DNA of 64,000 bases from Variovorax sp. 54 (GTDB lineage: Bacteria; Pseudomonadota; Gammaproteobacteria; Burkholderiales; Burkholderiaceae_C), in the NCBI RefSeq assembly GCF_002754375.1, contig NZ_PEFF01000001.1, positions 5,597,501-5,661,500 of the forward strand, read 5' to 3'. The first letter of the stretch is position 1; every line of letters begins with the position of its first letter. Of this stretch, positions 28,734 through 39,217 are shown one piece after another. Made by a program: the position numbers and the translations under genes. The notes below the pieces were generated by a model that had not been told where the DNA came from, ran no database searches, and saw only the letters and a program-made list of their open reading frames with translations.

Positions 28734-29543
28734 TCAGGGCATCACTTCCAGGGTGGCCGCGTAGCTCAGGCGGCGTTCCTTGGCTTGCGGCACGGTGGTC
28801 TTGCTGTCCTTGGTGCTGGCGTCGAGCCAGTACATGCCGGCGCTCGGCCAGGTCACGCTGAACTGGCCCTTGTCGTCGGTCTTGAGCTTGAGCTCTTCGA
28901 GCTTGTCGCGGTACTGGGTGTTGCCGGCGGTCACCGTCACTTCGAGGTCCTTGGCGGGCTTGCCGTCCAGGTGCAGCGTGAAGGTGGCCTTCTCGCCCTT
29001 GGCGAGGTCGGTCGGGCTGCCGGCCGAGATCAGTTCCAGGCCCTGGCCGATGGGCTTGAGCGCCGAGGGCTTGCCGACGGTCACGAAGGTCTCGATGCGG
29101 CCGGCCGATTGCGTGATCGTCACGTCCTGCGCGTCGGCCGGGATTTCCTTGCCGATGGTCTCGGCGGTGCCGCGGGCGCGCTTGTTCTGGCCCGTGGCCT
29201 TGTCCTTCCAGGCGGCGAACGCGCCGTTGTTGACCACCGCGATGCGGTACGTGCCCGGCTGTGCGACGTTCACGTCGAACACGTTGCGCAGCTTGAGCTT
29301 GGCTTCGGATTCGGGCTTCACTGCGCTGCCGTCGGGGGCGGTGATCTGCAGGCCCTCCAGGCGCAGCGGCGCGTGGTTGGCAACGAACAGGTCGTTCGAC
29401 ACGGCGGCGTCGACGCTCACGGTGTCGGCCTTCGACAGTACGGTGGTCGAGGGCAGCAGCCAGGCGTTGTGCGCCTGGGTCACGGAAGCAACGGCCGAAA
29501 GGGCGAGGGCGAGGCCGGCGGCGCGCAGGGTGAAGCGGGTCAT
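28734..29543 (-). CDS. DUF4198 periplasmic protein
   Basis: The 269-residue secreted protein has a signal peptide (1-24, ending SVTQA). The predicted mature N-terminus begins HNAWLLPS; a His-x-x-Trp start is common in this family and could bind metal through the free amino group, which is inference. Two beta-rich Ig-like halves follow, with LRNVFDVNVAQPGTYRIAVVN (about 87-107) and a C-terminal DDKGQFSVTWPSAGMYWLDAS. The biochemical function of DUF4198 is not established. It is the third gene of the PepSY-DUF2271-DUF4198-apbE-reductase operon. Confidence 0.87.
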   Translation of the reverse strand: MTRFTLRAAGLALALSAVASVTQAHNAWLLPSTTVLSKADTVSVDAAVSNDLFVANHAPLRLEGLQITAPDGSAVKPESEAKLKLRNVFDVNVAQPGTYRIAVVNNGAFAAWKDKATGQNKRARGTAETIGKEIPADAQDVTITQSAGRIETFVTVGKPSALKPIGQGLELISAGSPTDLAKGEKATFTLHLDGKPAKDLEVTVTAGNTQYRDKLEELKLKTDDKGQFSVTWPSAGMYWLDASTKDSKTTVPQAKERRLSYAATLEVMP

Positions 29544-29589
29544 GGGGGTCCTTGGAATGAGAGGGCAGGCGGGTGTGTGGAGGCGATGT

Positions 29590-30123
29590 TCAGGGCTTGA
29601 GTTCGAGCTTGATCTCGCCGAGCTCTTCCTTGCCGGCCACGACCGGTTGCGCAGCCGCGGTGGGCGGCCACTGGAACGGGATGGTCACGACTTCGCGGCC
29701 GCCGACTTCACGGGCGGCTTCCACCACCAGTTTGTAGGCGCCGGGGGCGAGCTTCGGCATGGCGCCCGAGCCTTCGGTGAAGCTCAGCTGGTGCTTGCCT
29801 GCGGGCTTGGAGGCGCCGGTCACGCCGTCGACCGGCACGGCCAGTTCACGGCCGCCGCGGCGCCACCACTGGCGCATGTCCTTGAGCCACTTGGTGCCTT
29901 CGCCTTCGGGGTTGTTGGTCTTGGTGCGCACGTCGTACCAGACGGCCAGCGTGCCGGCCATCGTGCTGTCGGCGCGCTCGATCCAGGTCGCCACGTAGGG
30001 ACGGTGGTACTCCGACACGTTGAGCCGGGGGATCTCGATGTTGACCGACAGGCCGGCGGCAATGGCCGGAGCCGCGAACAGCGCTGACATGGCGATCGGT
30101 GCGAGCGAGTAGCGAAGGTGCAC
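29590..30123 (-). CDS. DUF2271 periplasmic protein with flavinylation motif
   Basis: The 177-residue exported protein starts at GTG 30123 behind AGGAAAAGAGG. Its signal peptide (about 1-22) ends APAIAA. A single DUF2271 domain contains YVATWIERADSTMAGTLAVWYD and a tryptophan-rich KDMRQWWRRGGR. At residues 99-105 lies DGVTGAS (DNA 29809-29829), which fits the ApbE target consensus D-x-x-S/T-G-A-T/S. Ser105 is the predicted FMN attachment point. I read it as a periplasmic flavin carrier fed by the PepSY membrane protein and modified by the ApbE two genes downstream; this is inference. Confidence 0.87.
   Translation of the reverse strand: MHLRYSLAPIAMSALFAAPAIAAGLSVNIEIPRLNVSEYHRPYVATWIERADSTMAGTLAVWYDVRTKTNNPEGEGTKWLKDMRQWWRRGGRELAVPVDGVTGASKPAGKHQLSFTEGSGAMPKLAPGAYKLVVEAAREVGGREVVTIPFQWPPTAAAQPVVAGKEELGEIKLELKP
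29809..29829 (-). other. Predicted ApbE flavinylation site in the DUF2271 protein
   Basis: The codons encode DGVTGAS. NqrC/RnfG-type substrates share D-x-x-S/T-G-A-T/S with FMN on the last residue, here Ser105. Confidence 0.7.
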
Positions 30124-30185
30124 GGGAAACCTCTTTTCCTGAATCAACAAAAACAACGTGCCGACTGATCCAGCTATCGAATCGG

Positions 30186-30833
30186 TCAGTGAATGAACAG
30201 CAGCGCGAGCAGCACGGGCACCACCAGCCCCATGCCCACCATGGGCCAAGTGAAGGGGCGGTTGCCTGCATGCATCTTGAGAATGAACAGCCCGGTGACC
30301 GAGAAGACCAGCGTGGCGGCCGCGAAGATGTCGATGAACCAGCTCCAGGCCGTGCCGGTGTTGCGGCCCTTGTGCAGGTCGTTGAAATAGGAGAGCCAGC
30401 CTCGGTCGGTGCGCTCGTATTCGACCTCGCCTTCAGGCAGGCTCAGGCGCAGCCAGGCGTCGCCGCCGGGGCGAGGGAGCGAGAGGTAGATTTCGTCGTC
30501 GGACCACTCGGCCTCGCGGGCGGCGGTGTCGATGTCCCACTGCTTGCGCAGCCAGGCTTGCAGGTCTGCGGGGAGCGGGGCCTTGCCCTGCTGGGCCTTG
30601 GCGGCCGGCAGCTGTTGTTCGAGGCGGGCGCGCAGCGCGTCGTCGACGGTGCCGTTGTGCGTGGTGACCACCGGCTTGGCCTCGATCTGGCCCGCGTGGT
30701 TGAGCGTGAAGCCCGTGACGCTGAACAGAATCATCCCGACAAGACAGATGGCAGAACTGACCCAATGCCACTCGTGGAGGGTCTTGAGCCAATAGGCGCG
30801 GCGGCGGTTGTCGGAACGGGCGGGGGCAGTCAT
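30186..30833 (-). CDS. PepSY-associated transmembrane protein, putative haem/electron conduit
   Basis: The 215-residue inner-membrane protein has helices at about 24-45, 163-185 and 193-214 and a periplasmic PepSY-like region (about 50-150) between the first and second. Histidines 20 and 23 (LHEWHW), 46 (LNHAGQ), 154 (NDLHKG) and 188 (KMHAGN) flank the helices, as expected for b-type haem ligation in PepSY_TM proteins. It leads the operon and has a Fur-box-like operator about 25 bp upstream. Likely role: carrying electrons from the cytoplasmic flavoreductase to the flavinylated DUF2271 protein. Related Pseudomonas proteins such as FpvG take part in ferri-siderophore reduction. Confidence 0.87.
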   Translation of the reverse strand: MTAPARSDNRRRAYWLKTLHEWHWVSSAICLVGMILFSVTGFTLNHAGQIEAKPVVTTHNGTVDDALRARLEQQLPAAKAQQGKAPLPADLQAWLRKQWDIDTAAREAEWSDDEIYLSLPRPGGDAWLRLSLPEGEVEYERTDRGWLSYFNDLHKGRNTGTAWSWFIDIFAAATLVFSVTGLFILKMHAGNRPFTWPMVGMGLVVPVLLALLFIH

Positions 30834-30858
30834 CGAAAGCGCGAATTGTATTCGCGCA

Positions 30859-30877
30859 GATGAGAATGACTGCTATT
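30859..30877 (-). promoter_or_regulatory. Fur-box-like operator before the PepSY operon
   Basis: On the minus strand the site reads AATAGCAGTCATTCTCATC. It matches 14 of 19 positions of the Fur-type sequence AATGATAATCATTCTCATT, with an intact right half. It lies 25-45 bp before the ATG of the PepSY gene. Confidence 0.62.
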
Positions 30878-30904
30878 CAGTGAGGATAAAGTTAAGTAAA
30901 GAGC

Positions 30905-30932
30905 AATAAAAAACGGGACCGAAGCCCCGTTT
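30905..30932 (-). terminator. Terminator after bfr
   Basis: On the minus strand the stem AAACGGG/CCCGTTT with a short loop is followed by TTTTATT. It isolates bfr from the Fur-controlled operon downstream. Confidence 0.8.
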
Positions 30933-30964
30933 GTTTGCAATGCCGTGGCGGCGCTGCGTTGTGC

Positions 30965-31441
30965 TTACTCGAGCTCGCCCACCTGCAACTGCAGGTAGTT
31001 CTGCAGGCCGACGCGGTCGATCAGGTCGATCTGCGTCTCGAGGAAGTCGATGTGCTCCTCGGTGTCGTCCAGGATCTCTTGCAGCAGGTCGCGCGAGACA
31101 TAGTCGCGCACCGATTCGCAATGCGCGATGCCGTCCTTGATGGTCGCTTGCGCGCCGGTTTCGGCGCCGAGGTCGCAGCGCAGCAGCTCGGGCACGTCTT
31201 CGCCGATGTTCAGCTTGCCCAGGTCCTGCAGGTTGGGCAGGCCGTCGAGCATGAAGATGCGGTCCATGAGCTTGTCGGCGTGCTTCATCTCGCCGATGGA
31301 TTCTTCGTATTCCTTCTTTGCCAGCTTGTCCAGGCCCCAGTGCTTGAGCATGCGGTAGTGGAGGAAGTACTGGTTGATCGCAGTCAGCTCGTTCTTGAGC
31401 TGCGCCTGCAGGTGTTCGATGACTTTGGGGTCGCCCTTCAT
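30965..31441 (-). CDS. bfr: Bacterioferritin
   Basis: This is a 24-mer iron-storage protein with a dinuclear ferroxidase site and an inter-subunit haem. The 158-residue product starts [12 protein letters not shown]. Ferroxidase ligands Glu18, Glu51 and His54 lie in [10 protein letters not shown] and IGEMKHADK, and Met52 is the haem ligand, so it is of the haem-binding type. The later Glu and Glu-x2-His ligands are in [10 protein letters not shown] and DTEEHIDF. The ATG at 31441 is preferred over an upstream one at 31489 by family alignment. The nearby bfd gene supplies its reductase partner. Confidence 0.95.
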   Translation of the reverse strand: MKGDPKVIEHLQAQLKNELTAINQYFLHYRMLKHWGLDKLAKKEYEESIGEMKHADKLMDRIFMLDGLPNLQDLGKLNIGEDVPELLRCDLGAETGAQATIKDGIAHCESVRDYVSRDLLQEILDDTEEHIDFLETQIDLIDRVGLQNYLQLQVGELE

Positions 31442-31613
31442 GATTCTTTTCCTTGTTCTGAAAGCGGTGATTGTCGGAGGGGCGAACACGCACTTGCAAG
31501 CAAACCCATGCTGCGCCGGTCTGCATGCGTGTGATGGTGATACACGTTCGTATTGACCTGGCGCAAGGCGATGCGCGAGGCGATGGCAAACATAGGGGGT
31601 TCCAATACTTTCA

Positions 31614-31628
31614 ATAGTTGATATCTAT
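31614..31628 (+). promoter_or_regulatory. OxyR-type site upstream of ahpC
   Basis: ATAGTTGATATCTAT is an exact match to the OxyR element ATAGnTnnnAnCTAT. It is 72 bp before the ahpC start and is followed by a less perfect AT-rich half (to about 31651). Peroxide induction of ahpC is expected. The site is also 173 bp from the bfr start on the other strand. Confidence 0.72.
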
Positions 31629-31700
31629 CAAAAACTACGTATTGGTAGTTATACTCATGGCTCGCACTTTTCTTTCCAACCGCAGCATCCAAGGAATCAC

Positions 31701-32264
31701 ATGTCCCTGATCAACACCGCAGTCCAACCCTTCAAGACCCAGGCTTACCTCAATGGCAAGTTCATCGATGTGTCCGACGAGACGCTCAAGGGCAAGTGGT
31801 CTGTGCTGATCTTCATGCCGGCGGCCTTCACCTTCAATTGCCCGACCGAAGTCGAAGACGCGGCCGACCACTACCCCGAGTTCCAGAAGCTGGGTGCCGA
31901 GGTCTACATCGTGACCACCGACACGCACTTCTCGCACAAGGTCTGGCACGACACGTCGCCGGCTGTCGGCAAGGCCAAGTTCCCCCTGGTGGGCGACCCG
32001 ACCCACACGCTGACCAACGCGTTCGGCGTGCACATCCCCGAAGAAGGCCTGGCACTGCGCGGCACCTTCGTGATCAACCCCGACGGCATCATCAAGACCG
32101 CCGAAGTGCACTCCAACGAAATCGCCCGCGACGTCAAGGAAACCCTGCGCAAGCTGAAGGCAGCTGTCTACACCGCCGAGCACCCGAACGAAGTCTGCCC
32201 GGCCAAGTGGAATGACGGCGACAAGACCATCGCTCCGTCGTTCGACCTCGTCGGCAAGATCTAA
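31701..32264 (+). CDS. ahpC: Alkyl hydroperoxide reductase subunit C
   Basis: AhpC is a typical 2-Cys peroxiredoxin of 187 residues that detoxifies hydrogen peroxide, organic peroxides and peroxynitrite. The peroxidatic Cys47 lies in FTFNCPTE and the resolving Cys166 in NEVCPAKW. The length and spacing are identical to E. coli AhpC. AhpF, encoded 88 bp downstream, reduces it. The Shine-Dalgarno sequence AAGGAA precedes the ATG, and an OxyR-like site lies upstream. A terminator separates it from ahpF. Confidence 0.97.
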   Translation: MSLINTAVQPFKTQAYLNGKFIDVSDETLKGKWSVLIFMPAAFTFNCPTEVEDAADHYPEFQKLGAEVYIVTTDTHFSHKVWHDTSPAVGKAKFPLVGDPTHTLTNAFGVHIPEEGLALRGTFVINPDGIIKTAEVHSNEIARDVKETLRKLKAAVYTAEHPNEVCPAKWNDGDKTIAPSFDLVGKI

Positions 32265-32276
32265 GCGCCCCGCGCA

Positions 32277-32310
32277 AAGCCCGGGCGCTCACGAAGCCCC
32301 GGGCTTTTTT
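32277..32310 (+). terminator. Terminator between ahpC and ahpF
   Basis: The stem AGCCCGGG/CCCGGGCT with a 12-nt loop is followed by six Ts. ahpF therefore probably also has its own promoter. Confidence 0.85.
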
Positions 32311-32321
32311 GTCCCCAGTTG

Positions 32322-32336
32322 ATAGTTTTCAGATAT
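32322..32336 (+). promoter_or_regulatory. Second OxyR-like site, upstream of ahpF
   Basis: ATAGTTTTCAGATAT matches ATAGnTnnnAnCTAT with one mismatch and lies 16 bp before the ahpF start codon. That close to the start it could act as operator or overlap the promoter. Confidence 0.5.
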
Positions 32337-32352
32337 CGAAAGTGAGTCCCTC

Positions 32353-33909
32353 ATGCTTGACGCCAGCACCAAAGCCCAATTGAAAAGTTACCTCGAACGC
32401 GCCACGCAGCCGATCGAGATCGTTGCCTCGCTCGATGACAGCAAGGCTTCGGGCGAAATGCTGTCACTGCTGAAGGACGTTGCCGAAGTCTCGCCGCTGG
32501 TCACGCTGACCGAAAGCCGCGACGACAACCACCGCAAGCCCTCGTTCTCGGTCAATCGCCCGAGCGAAAACCACGGCCCGCGCTTTGCCGGCCTGCCGAT
32601 GGGCCATGAATTCACATCGCTGATCCTTGCGCTGCTGCAGATCGGCGGCTACCCACCCAAGGTCGAGCAGGCCGTGCTCGACCAGATCAAGGCGCTCGAC
32701 GGCGACTTCGAGTTCGAGATCTACGTCTCGCTCACCTGCCACAACTGCCCCGACGTGGTCCAGGCGCTGAACCTGATGGCCATCCAGAACCCGCGCATCC
32801 GCACCACGATGATCGAGGGCGGCACCTTCCAGGATGAGGTCAAGGAACGCCAGATCATGGCCGTGCCGACCGTGTTCCTGAACGGCACCGAGTTCGGCCA
32901 GGGCCGCATGAGCCTGGAAGAAATCCTCGCCAAGATCGACACCAGCGGCGTCGAGCGCGAAGCCGCCCAGATCGCCGCCAAGGACGCGTTCGACGTGCTG
33001 ATCGTCGGCGGCGGCCCCGCCGGCGCCGCCGCTGCGGTGTACGCCGCACGCAAGGGCATCCGCACGGGTGTCGCCTCGGAGCGCTTCGGCGGCCAGGTGC
33101 TCGACACGCTGGGCATCGAGAACTTCATCTCGATCAAGGAAACCGAAGGACCGAAGTTCGCCCACGCCCTCGAAGAGCATGTGCGCGACTACGACGTCGA
33201 CATCATGAATCTGCAGCGCGCCAAGGCGCTGGTGCCGGGCAACGACCTCATCGAGGTGCAACTCGAAAGCGGCGCGTCGCTCAAGAGCAAGACCGTCATC
33301 ATCTCGACCGGTGCCCGCTGGCGCAACATCAACGTGCCGGGCGAGCATGAGTTCAAGAACAAGGGCGTGGCCTACTGCCCGCACTGCGATGGCCCGCTGT
33401 TCAAGGGCAAGCGCGTCGCCGTCATCGGCGGCGGCAACTCGGGTGTCGAGGCCGCCATCGACCTCGCCGGCATCGTCGGCCACGTCACGCTGATCGAATT
33501 CGACACGCAACTGCGCGCCGATGCCGTGCTGCAGCGCAAGCTCAAGAGCCTGAAGAACGTCGACATTTTCACCAACGCGCAGACCACCGAGATCACCGGC
33601 GACCAGAAGGTCAACGGCCTGGTCTACAAGGACCGCGCGACGGGCGAACTGAAGAAGGTCGAACTCGAAGGCGTGTTCATCCAGATCGGCCTCGTGCCCA
33701 ACACCGACTGGCTCAAGGGCACGGTCGAGCTCACGAAGCACGGCGAGATCGTTGTCGATGCGCGTGGCCAGACCTCGGTGCCCGGCGTGTTCGCGGCGGG
33801 CGACGTCACCACGGTGCCGTTCAAGCAGATCATCATCGCGGCCGGCGACGGCGCGAAGGCGGCGCTCGGCGCATTCGACCACCTGATCCGCTCGACGGCG
33901 CCGGCCTGA
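32353..33909 (+). CDS. ahpF: Alkyl hydroperoxide reductase subunit F
   Basis: AhpF is the NADH-dependent flavoprotein disulfide reductase for AhpC. The 518-residue protein has an N-terminal tandem thioredoxin-fold domain with redox pair Cys129-Cys132 (LTCHNCPD). A thioredoxin-reductase-like part follows, with FAD motif [17 protein letters not shown] (about 218), redox pair Cys342-Cys345 (YCPHCDGP) and NADH motif [16 protein letters not shown] (about 358). [13 protein letters not shown] closes the FAD site. All four cysteines are present. The length is normal. Confidence 0.97.
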   Translation: MLDASTKAQLKSYLERATQPIEIVASLDDSKASGEMLSLLKDVAEVSPLVTLTESRDDNHRKPSFSVNRPSENHGPRFAGLPMGHEFTSLILALLQIGGYPPKVEQAVLDQIKALDGDFEFEIYVSLTCHNCPDVVQALNLMAIQNPRIRTTMIEGGTFQDEVKERQIMAVPTVFLNGTEFGQGRMSLEEILAKIDTSGVEREAAQIAAKDAFDVLIVGGGPAGAAAAVYAARKGIRTGVASERFGGQVLDTLGIENFISIKETEGPKFAHALEEHVRDYDVDIMNLQRAKALVPGNDLIEVQLESGASLKSKTVIISTGARWRNINVPGEHEFKNKGVAYCPHCDGPLFKGKRVAVIGGGNSGVEAAIDLAGIVGHVTLIEFDTQLRADAVLQRKLKSLKNVDIFTNAQTTEITGDQKVNGLVYKDRATGELKKVELEGVFIQIGLVPNTDWLKGTVELTKHGEIVVDARGQTSVPGVFAAGDVTTVPFKQIIIAAGDGAKAALGAFDHLIRSTAPA

Positions 33910-33930
33910 GCCCCGGGGGAGCGCTGAAAG

Positions 33931-33966
33931 AAAAGGGGTGCCATCGAGCAGATGGCACCCCTTTTT
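33931..33966. terminator. Terminator between ahpF and ppsR
   Basis: AAAAGGGGTGCCATC and GATGGCACCCCTTTTT form a 15-bp stem. The A and T tracts on both sides serve the convergent genes ahpF and ppsR. Confidence 0.9.
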
Positions 33967-33990
33967 CTCGTGCGTGACGGGTGAGGCGGA

Positions 33991-34812
33991 TCAGTAGACC
34001 AGCCGCTCAGGCCGCAGCTCTTGCAGGATCGTGGTGGCGATTTCCTCGATCGACTTGGTGGTGGTCGACAGCCAGCGGATGCCGGCGCGCCGCATCATGG
34101 CCTCGGCTTCGCTGATTTCGTGGCGGCAGTTCTCGAGGCTGGCGTAGCGCGAGTTGGGGCGGCGCTCGTTGCGGATCTCGCTCAGCCGCTCGGGCTGGAT
34201 CGTCAGGCCGAAGATCTTCTTGCGGTGCGGGCTCAGCGCGGGCGGGAGCTGGCGGCGGTCGAAGTCTTCGGGAATCAGCGGGTAGTTCGCCGCCTTCAGG
34301 CCGTGCTGCATCGCCAGATAGAGCGAGGTGGGCGTCTTGCCGCTGCGGCTCACGCCGACCAGGATCACGTCGGCGCCTTCGAGGTCGCGGTGGCTCTGGC
34401 CGTCGTCGTGCTGCAGGCTGAAGTCGATGGCCGCGATGCGGTCGTTGTAGGCCTTGCTCTTGCTCACGTCGCTGAAACGGCCGATGCGATGGTTCGACTT
34501 CATGGCCAGCTCGATTTCGAGCGGCCGCACGAAGGTGCCGAACATGTCGAGCAGCATGCCCTTGCAGCCGGTTTCGATCACGCCCAGCACGTCCATGTTG
34601 GCCAGCGTGGTGAAGACGATGGGCCGAACGCCCTCGACCTCGGCTGTGTGGTTGATCTGCCGCACCGCCTGGTGCGCCTTGTCGACTGTGTCGGTGAACG
34701 GCAGCCGCACGTGGCGCGGCTTCATCTCGAACTGGGCCAGAACGGCGTTGCCGAAGGTTTCGGCGGTGATGCCGGTGCCGTCGGAGACGAAGAAAACAGT
34801 GCGTGTATGCAT
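33991..34812 (-). CDS. ppsR: Phosphoenolpyruvate synthase regulatory protein (kinase/pyrophosphorylase)
   Basis: PpsR (DUF299) inactivates PEP synthase by ADP-dependent phosphorylation and reactivates it by Pi-dependent dephosphorylation. The 273-residue protein opens [21 protein letters not shown]. It has the P-loop [15 protein letters not shown] (about 152-166) and ends in [17 protein letters not shown]. It is divergent from its target ppsA with 193 bp between starts, the usual arrangement. Confidence 0.95.
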   Translation of the reverse strand: MHTRTVFFVSDGTGITAETFGNAVLAQFEMKPRHVRLPFTDTVDKAHQAVRQINHTAEVEGVRPIVFTTLANMDVLGVIETGCKGMLLDMFGTFVRPLEIELAMKSNHRIGRFSDVSKSKAYNDRIAAIDFSLQHDDGQSHRDLEGADVILVGVSRSGKTPTSLYLAMQHGLKAANYPLIPEDFDRRQLPPALSPHRKKIFGLTIQPERLSEIRNERRPNSRYASLENCRHEISEAEAMMRRAGIRWLSTTTKSIEEIATTILQELRPERLVY

Positions 34813-35005
34813 GGTGTTGCTTTTGCGGCGGAGTCCTGCGGCGCGCGCGACCTGCCACGCCTACAATCCGGGCCATTATCGGGAATCCGCTTTCCCCACC
34901 CCCTCGAATTCTTTCCATGCACACCGCGACCGCACCCAAAGCAACGACAACGATCGTGCTGCGCCGTCTGCATGCAGCGCCGGTTTCAACTTCTGGAGCT
35001 TCCCC

Positions 35006-37402
<2,397 letters not shown>

Positions 37403-37410
37403 GCCCGCGC

Positions 37411-37443
37411 GCGGCGGGCATGCCCCAAGGCATGCGCCGCCGC
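37411..37443 (+). terminator. Hairpin after ppsA
   Basis: A GC-rich imperfect inverted repeat around GGCATGCC/GGCATGC lies just after the ppsA stop with no T tract. The remaining bases to 37627 show no gene. Confidence 0.4.
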
Positions 37444-37627
37444 GTGATGCAACGCGGCGAATGGCGGAAATCCCCATCGGGGATTCCCCCGTGCCCGCCC
37501 GTGCAAATGAAACAAAGTGCGTTTCCGGTGTCAGACTCGTGACATTCGCAGGCGGCGCACCCCGGTTGCCTGCCTGAGGCGACGCCGGCCCATCAGGGCC
37601 CGTGTCAGCACTTCGCCGGAGACCCCC

Positions 37628-38089
37628 ATGATTCTTGTCAAGACGGAAGCCGGACAGCAGGTCCTCAAGGACCGCTCGGTGCCGTTGACGCCGCGCCAGC
37701 GCTCGGCGTTCATCCAGTTCGACGGCAAACGCTCGATCGACGACGTGCTGGGCTCGGGCCTGGGCATCGGGCGCGAAGAGGTCGAGCAGATGGTCGCGTT
37801 GGGCCTGCTGGCGCCCTTGGACGGCCAGCCGGCTGCGGCGCCCGCAGCCGTGGCGGCGGCCCCGGCGCCTGCTGCATCTTCCTCTGGCCGCAGTCGGCAG
37901 CAGCGCTACAAGGATGCGTACCCGATCGCCACCCAGCTGACCGGCAGCCTGGGTCTGATGGGCTTCCGGCTCAACCTCCAGGTCGAGGGCACGACCAGCT
38001 ACGAAGACCTCCTGGCGCTGGCGCCCAAGATCCGCGCCGCCGTGGGCACGGAGAAGGCCGCCGCCCTCGACAAGGCCCTCAACGACTGA
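37628..38089 (+). CDS. Conserved-looking protein of unknown function
   Basis: I do not recognise a named family. The 153-residue product from ATG 37628 has an N-terminal alpha/beta region (MILVKTEAGQQVLKDRSVPL..., about 1-68) with a possible small winged-helix shape (RSIDDVLGSGLGIGREEVEQMVALGLL). An Ala/Pro-rich linker follows (about 75-97), then a C-terminal helical part with DAYPIATQLTGSLGLMGFRLNLQVEG. No signal peptide or membrane helix is seen. The start is preceded by GGAGACCCCC. It stands between ppsA and the ribosomal operon, whose promoter begins right after its stop. Confidence 0.75.
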   Translation: MILVKTEAGQQVLKDRSVPLTPRQRSAFIQFDGKRSIDDVLGSGLGIGREEVEQMVALGLLAPLDGQPAAAPAAVAAAPAPAASSSGRSRQQRYKDAYPIATQLTGSLGLMGFRLNLQVEGTTSYEDLLALAPKIRAAVGTEKAAALDKALND

Positions 38090-38095
38090 GCTGCC

Positions 38096-38125
38096 TTGCC
38101 GGATTGCGCAAGACAGGGCTATAAT
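38096..38125 (+). promoter_or_regulatory. Promoter of the rpsF-priB-rpsR-rplI operon
   Basis: A perfect -10 TATAAT (38120-38125) is preceded at 18 bp by TTGCCG (38096-38101). Transcription would start near 38132, leaving a leader of about 75 nt, in which S6/S18 autoregulation could act. Confidence 0.7.
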
Positions 38126-38205
38126 CGCCGGCTTTGCCTTGCCATACCGCGCCCGACGCTGCGGATGGCTTTTCCTCTTCCACGGAAGAATCCACAAGGA
38201 GTGCC

Positions 38206-38580
38206 ATGCGTCACTACGAAATCATCTTGCTCATCCACCCGGATCAGAGCGAACAAGTTCCGGCCATGCTGGAGCGTTACAAGGGCCTGATCACGGCCGG
38301 CGGCGGCAAGGTCCACCGCGTTGAAGACTGGGGCCGCCGTCAGCTGGCTTACCAGATCAACAAGCTCAACAAGGCCCACTACCTGTGCGTCAACATCGAA
38401 GCTGAACAAGCCGTGATGGGTGAACTGGAACACGCGTTCAAGTTCAACGATGCCGTGCTGCGTCACCTGACCGTTCAGAAGAAGAAGGCCGACACCGGTC
38501 CTTCGTCGATGATGAAGACGGTCGAGCGCGAAGAGGCCCGCAAGGCCCAGCAGGCCGAATACGCCGCCAACAACAACTGA
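38206..38580 (+). CDS. rpsF: 30S ribosomal protein S6
   Basis: S6 binds the central domain of 16S rRNA with S18. The 124-residue protein begins [19 protein letters not shown] and has the family core [29 protein letters not shown] (about 42-70). A charged Lys/Glu/Ala tail follows from about 93. It is first in the rpsF-priB-rpsR-rplI operon. The Shine-Dalgarno sequence AAGGAG precedes the ATG. Confidence 0.97.
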   Translation: MRHYEIILLIHPDQSEQVPAMLERYKGLITAGGGKVHRVEDWGRRQLAYQINKLNKAHYLCVNIEAEQAVMGELEHAFKFNDAVLRHLTVQKKKADTGPSSMMKTVEREEARKAQQAEYAANNN

Positions 38581-38584
38581 TGGC

Positions 38585-38899
38585 GTGACGGCTGCCGCTG
38601 CGGCGACCGGGGTCAACCAGCTTCTGCTGACCGCCTCTGTCGCCGAACTCGGAACCCTGCGATACACGCCAGCCGGCCTTCCCGCCCTCGATCTGAAGCT
38701 CGACCATGAGTCGACGCTCCAGGAGGCGGGGAAGCCCCGGCAGGTGAAGACGGCCCTTAAAGCCGTTGCGTTCGGCGCCATCGCCGAGCGACTCGCAGCG
38801 CAGTCGATGGGAAGTCTCTGGCGATTCCAGGGGTTTCTCGCGACACCGGGCAACGGCAAGCATCCGGTCCTGCACATCCAGGATTTTCAGCAAGATTAA
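38585..38899 (+). CDS. priB: Primosomal replication protein N (PriB)
   Basis: PriB is a small OB-fold single-stranded-DNA-binding protein of the replication-restart primosome. The 104-residue product starts at GTG 38585, four bases after the rpsF stop. Its SSB-like pattern includes NQLLLTASVAELGTLRYTPAGLPALDLKLDH (about 11-41) and MGSLWRFQGFLA. The position between rpsF and rpsR is conserved and supports the call. Confidence 0.93.
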   Translation: MTAAAAATGVNQLLLTASVAELGTLRYTPAGLPALDLKLDHESTLQEAGKPRQVKTALKAVAFGAIAERLAAQSMGSLWRFQGFLATPGNGKHPVLHIQDFQQD

Positions 38900-38920
38900 T
38901 TTTCGACAAGAGGTCCCCCA

Positions 38921-39202
38921 ATGGCCACGTTCAAGAAATTCAACAAAGACAAGCGCCCGAAGCGCAACACCCAGTCGCTGCTGTTCAAGCGCAAGCGCTT
39001 CTGCCGTTTCACCGTCGCTGGCGTCGAAGAAATCGACTACAAGGACATCGACACGCTGCGTGACTTCATCAGCGAAAACGGCAAGATCATCCCCGCACGC
39101 CTGACCGGCACGCGCGCGATCTACCAGCGTCAGCTGAACACCGCCATCAAGCGCGCGCGCTTCCTGGCCATGGTGCCGTACAGCGACCAGCACCGCGTCT
39201 AA
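38921..39202 (+). CDS. rpsR: 30S ribosomal protein S18
   Basis: The 93-residue S18 has the family core [21 protein letters not shown] (about 23-43) and [28 protein letters not shown] (about 61-88). It partners S6 on the ribosome. The gene is third in the operon and is preceded by the Shine-Dalgarno sequence AGAGG. Confidence 0.97.
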   Translation: MATFKKFNKDKRPKRNTQSLLFKRKRFCRFTVAGVEEIDYKDIDTLRDFISENGKIIPARLTGTRAIYQRQLNTAIKRARFLAMVPYSDQHRV

Positions 39203-39217
39203 GAAGGAGCACACACC

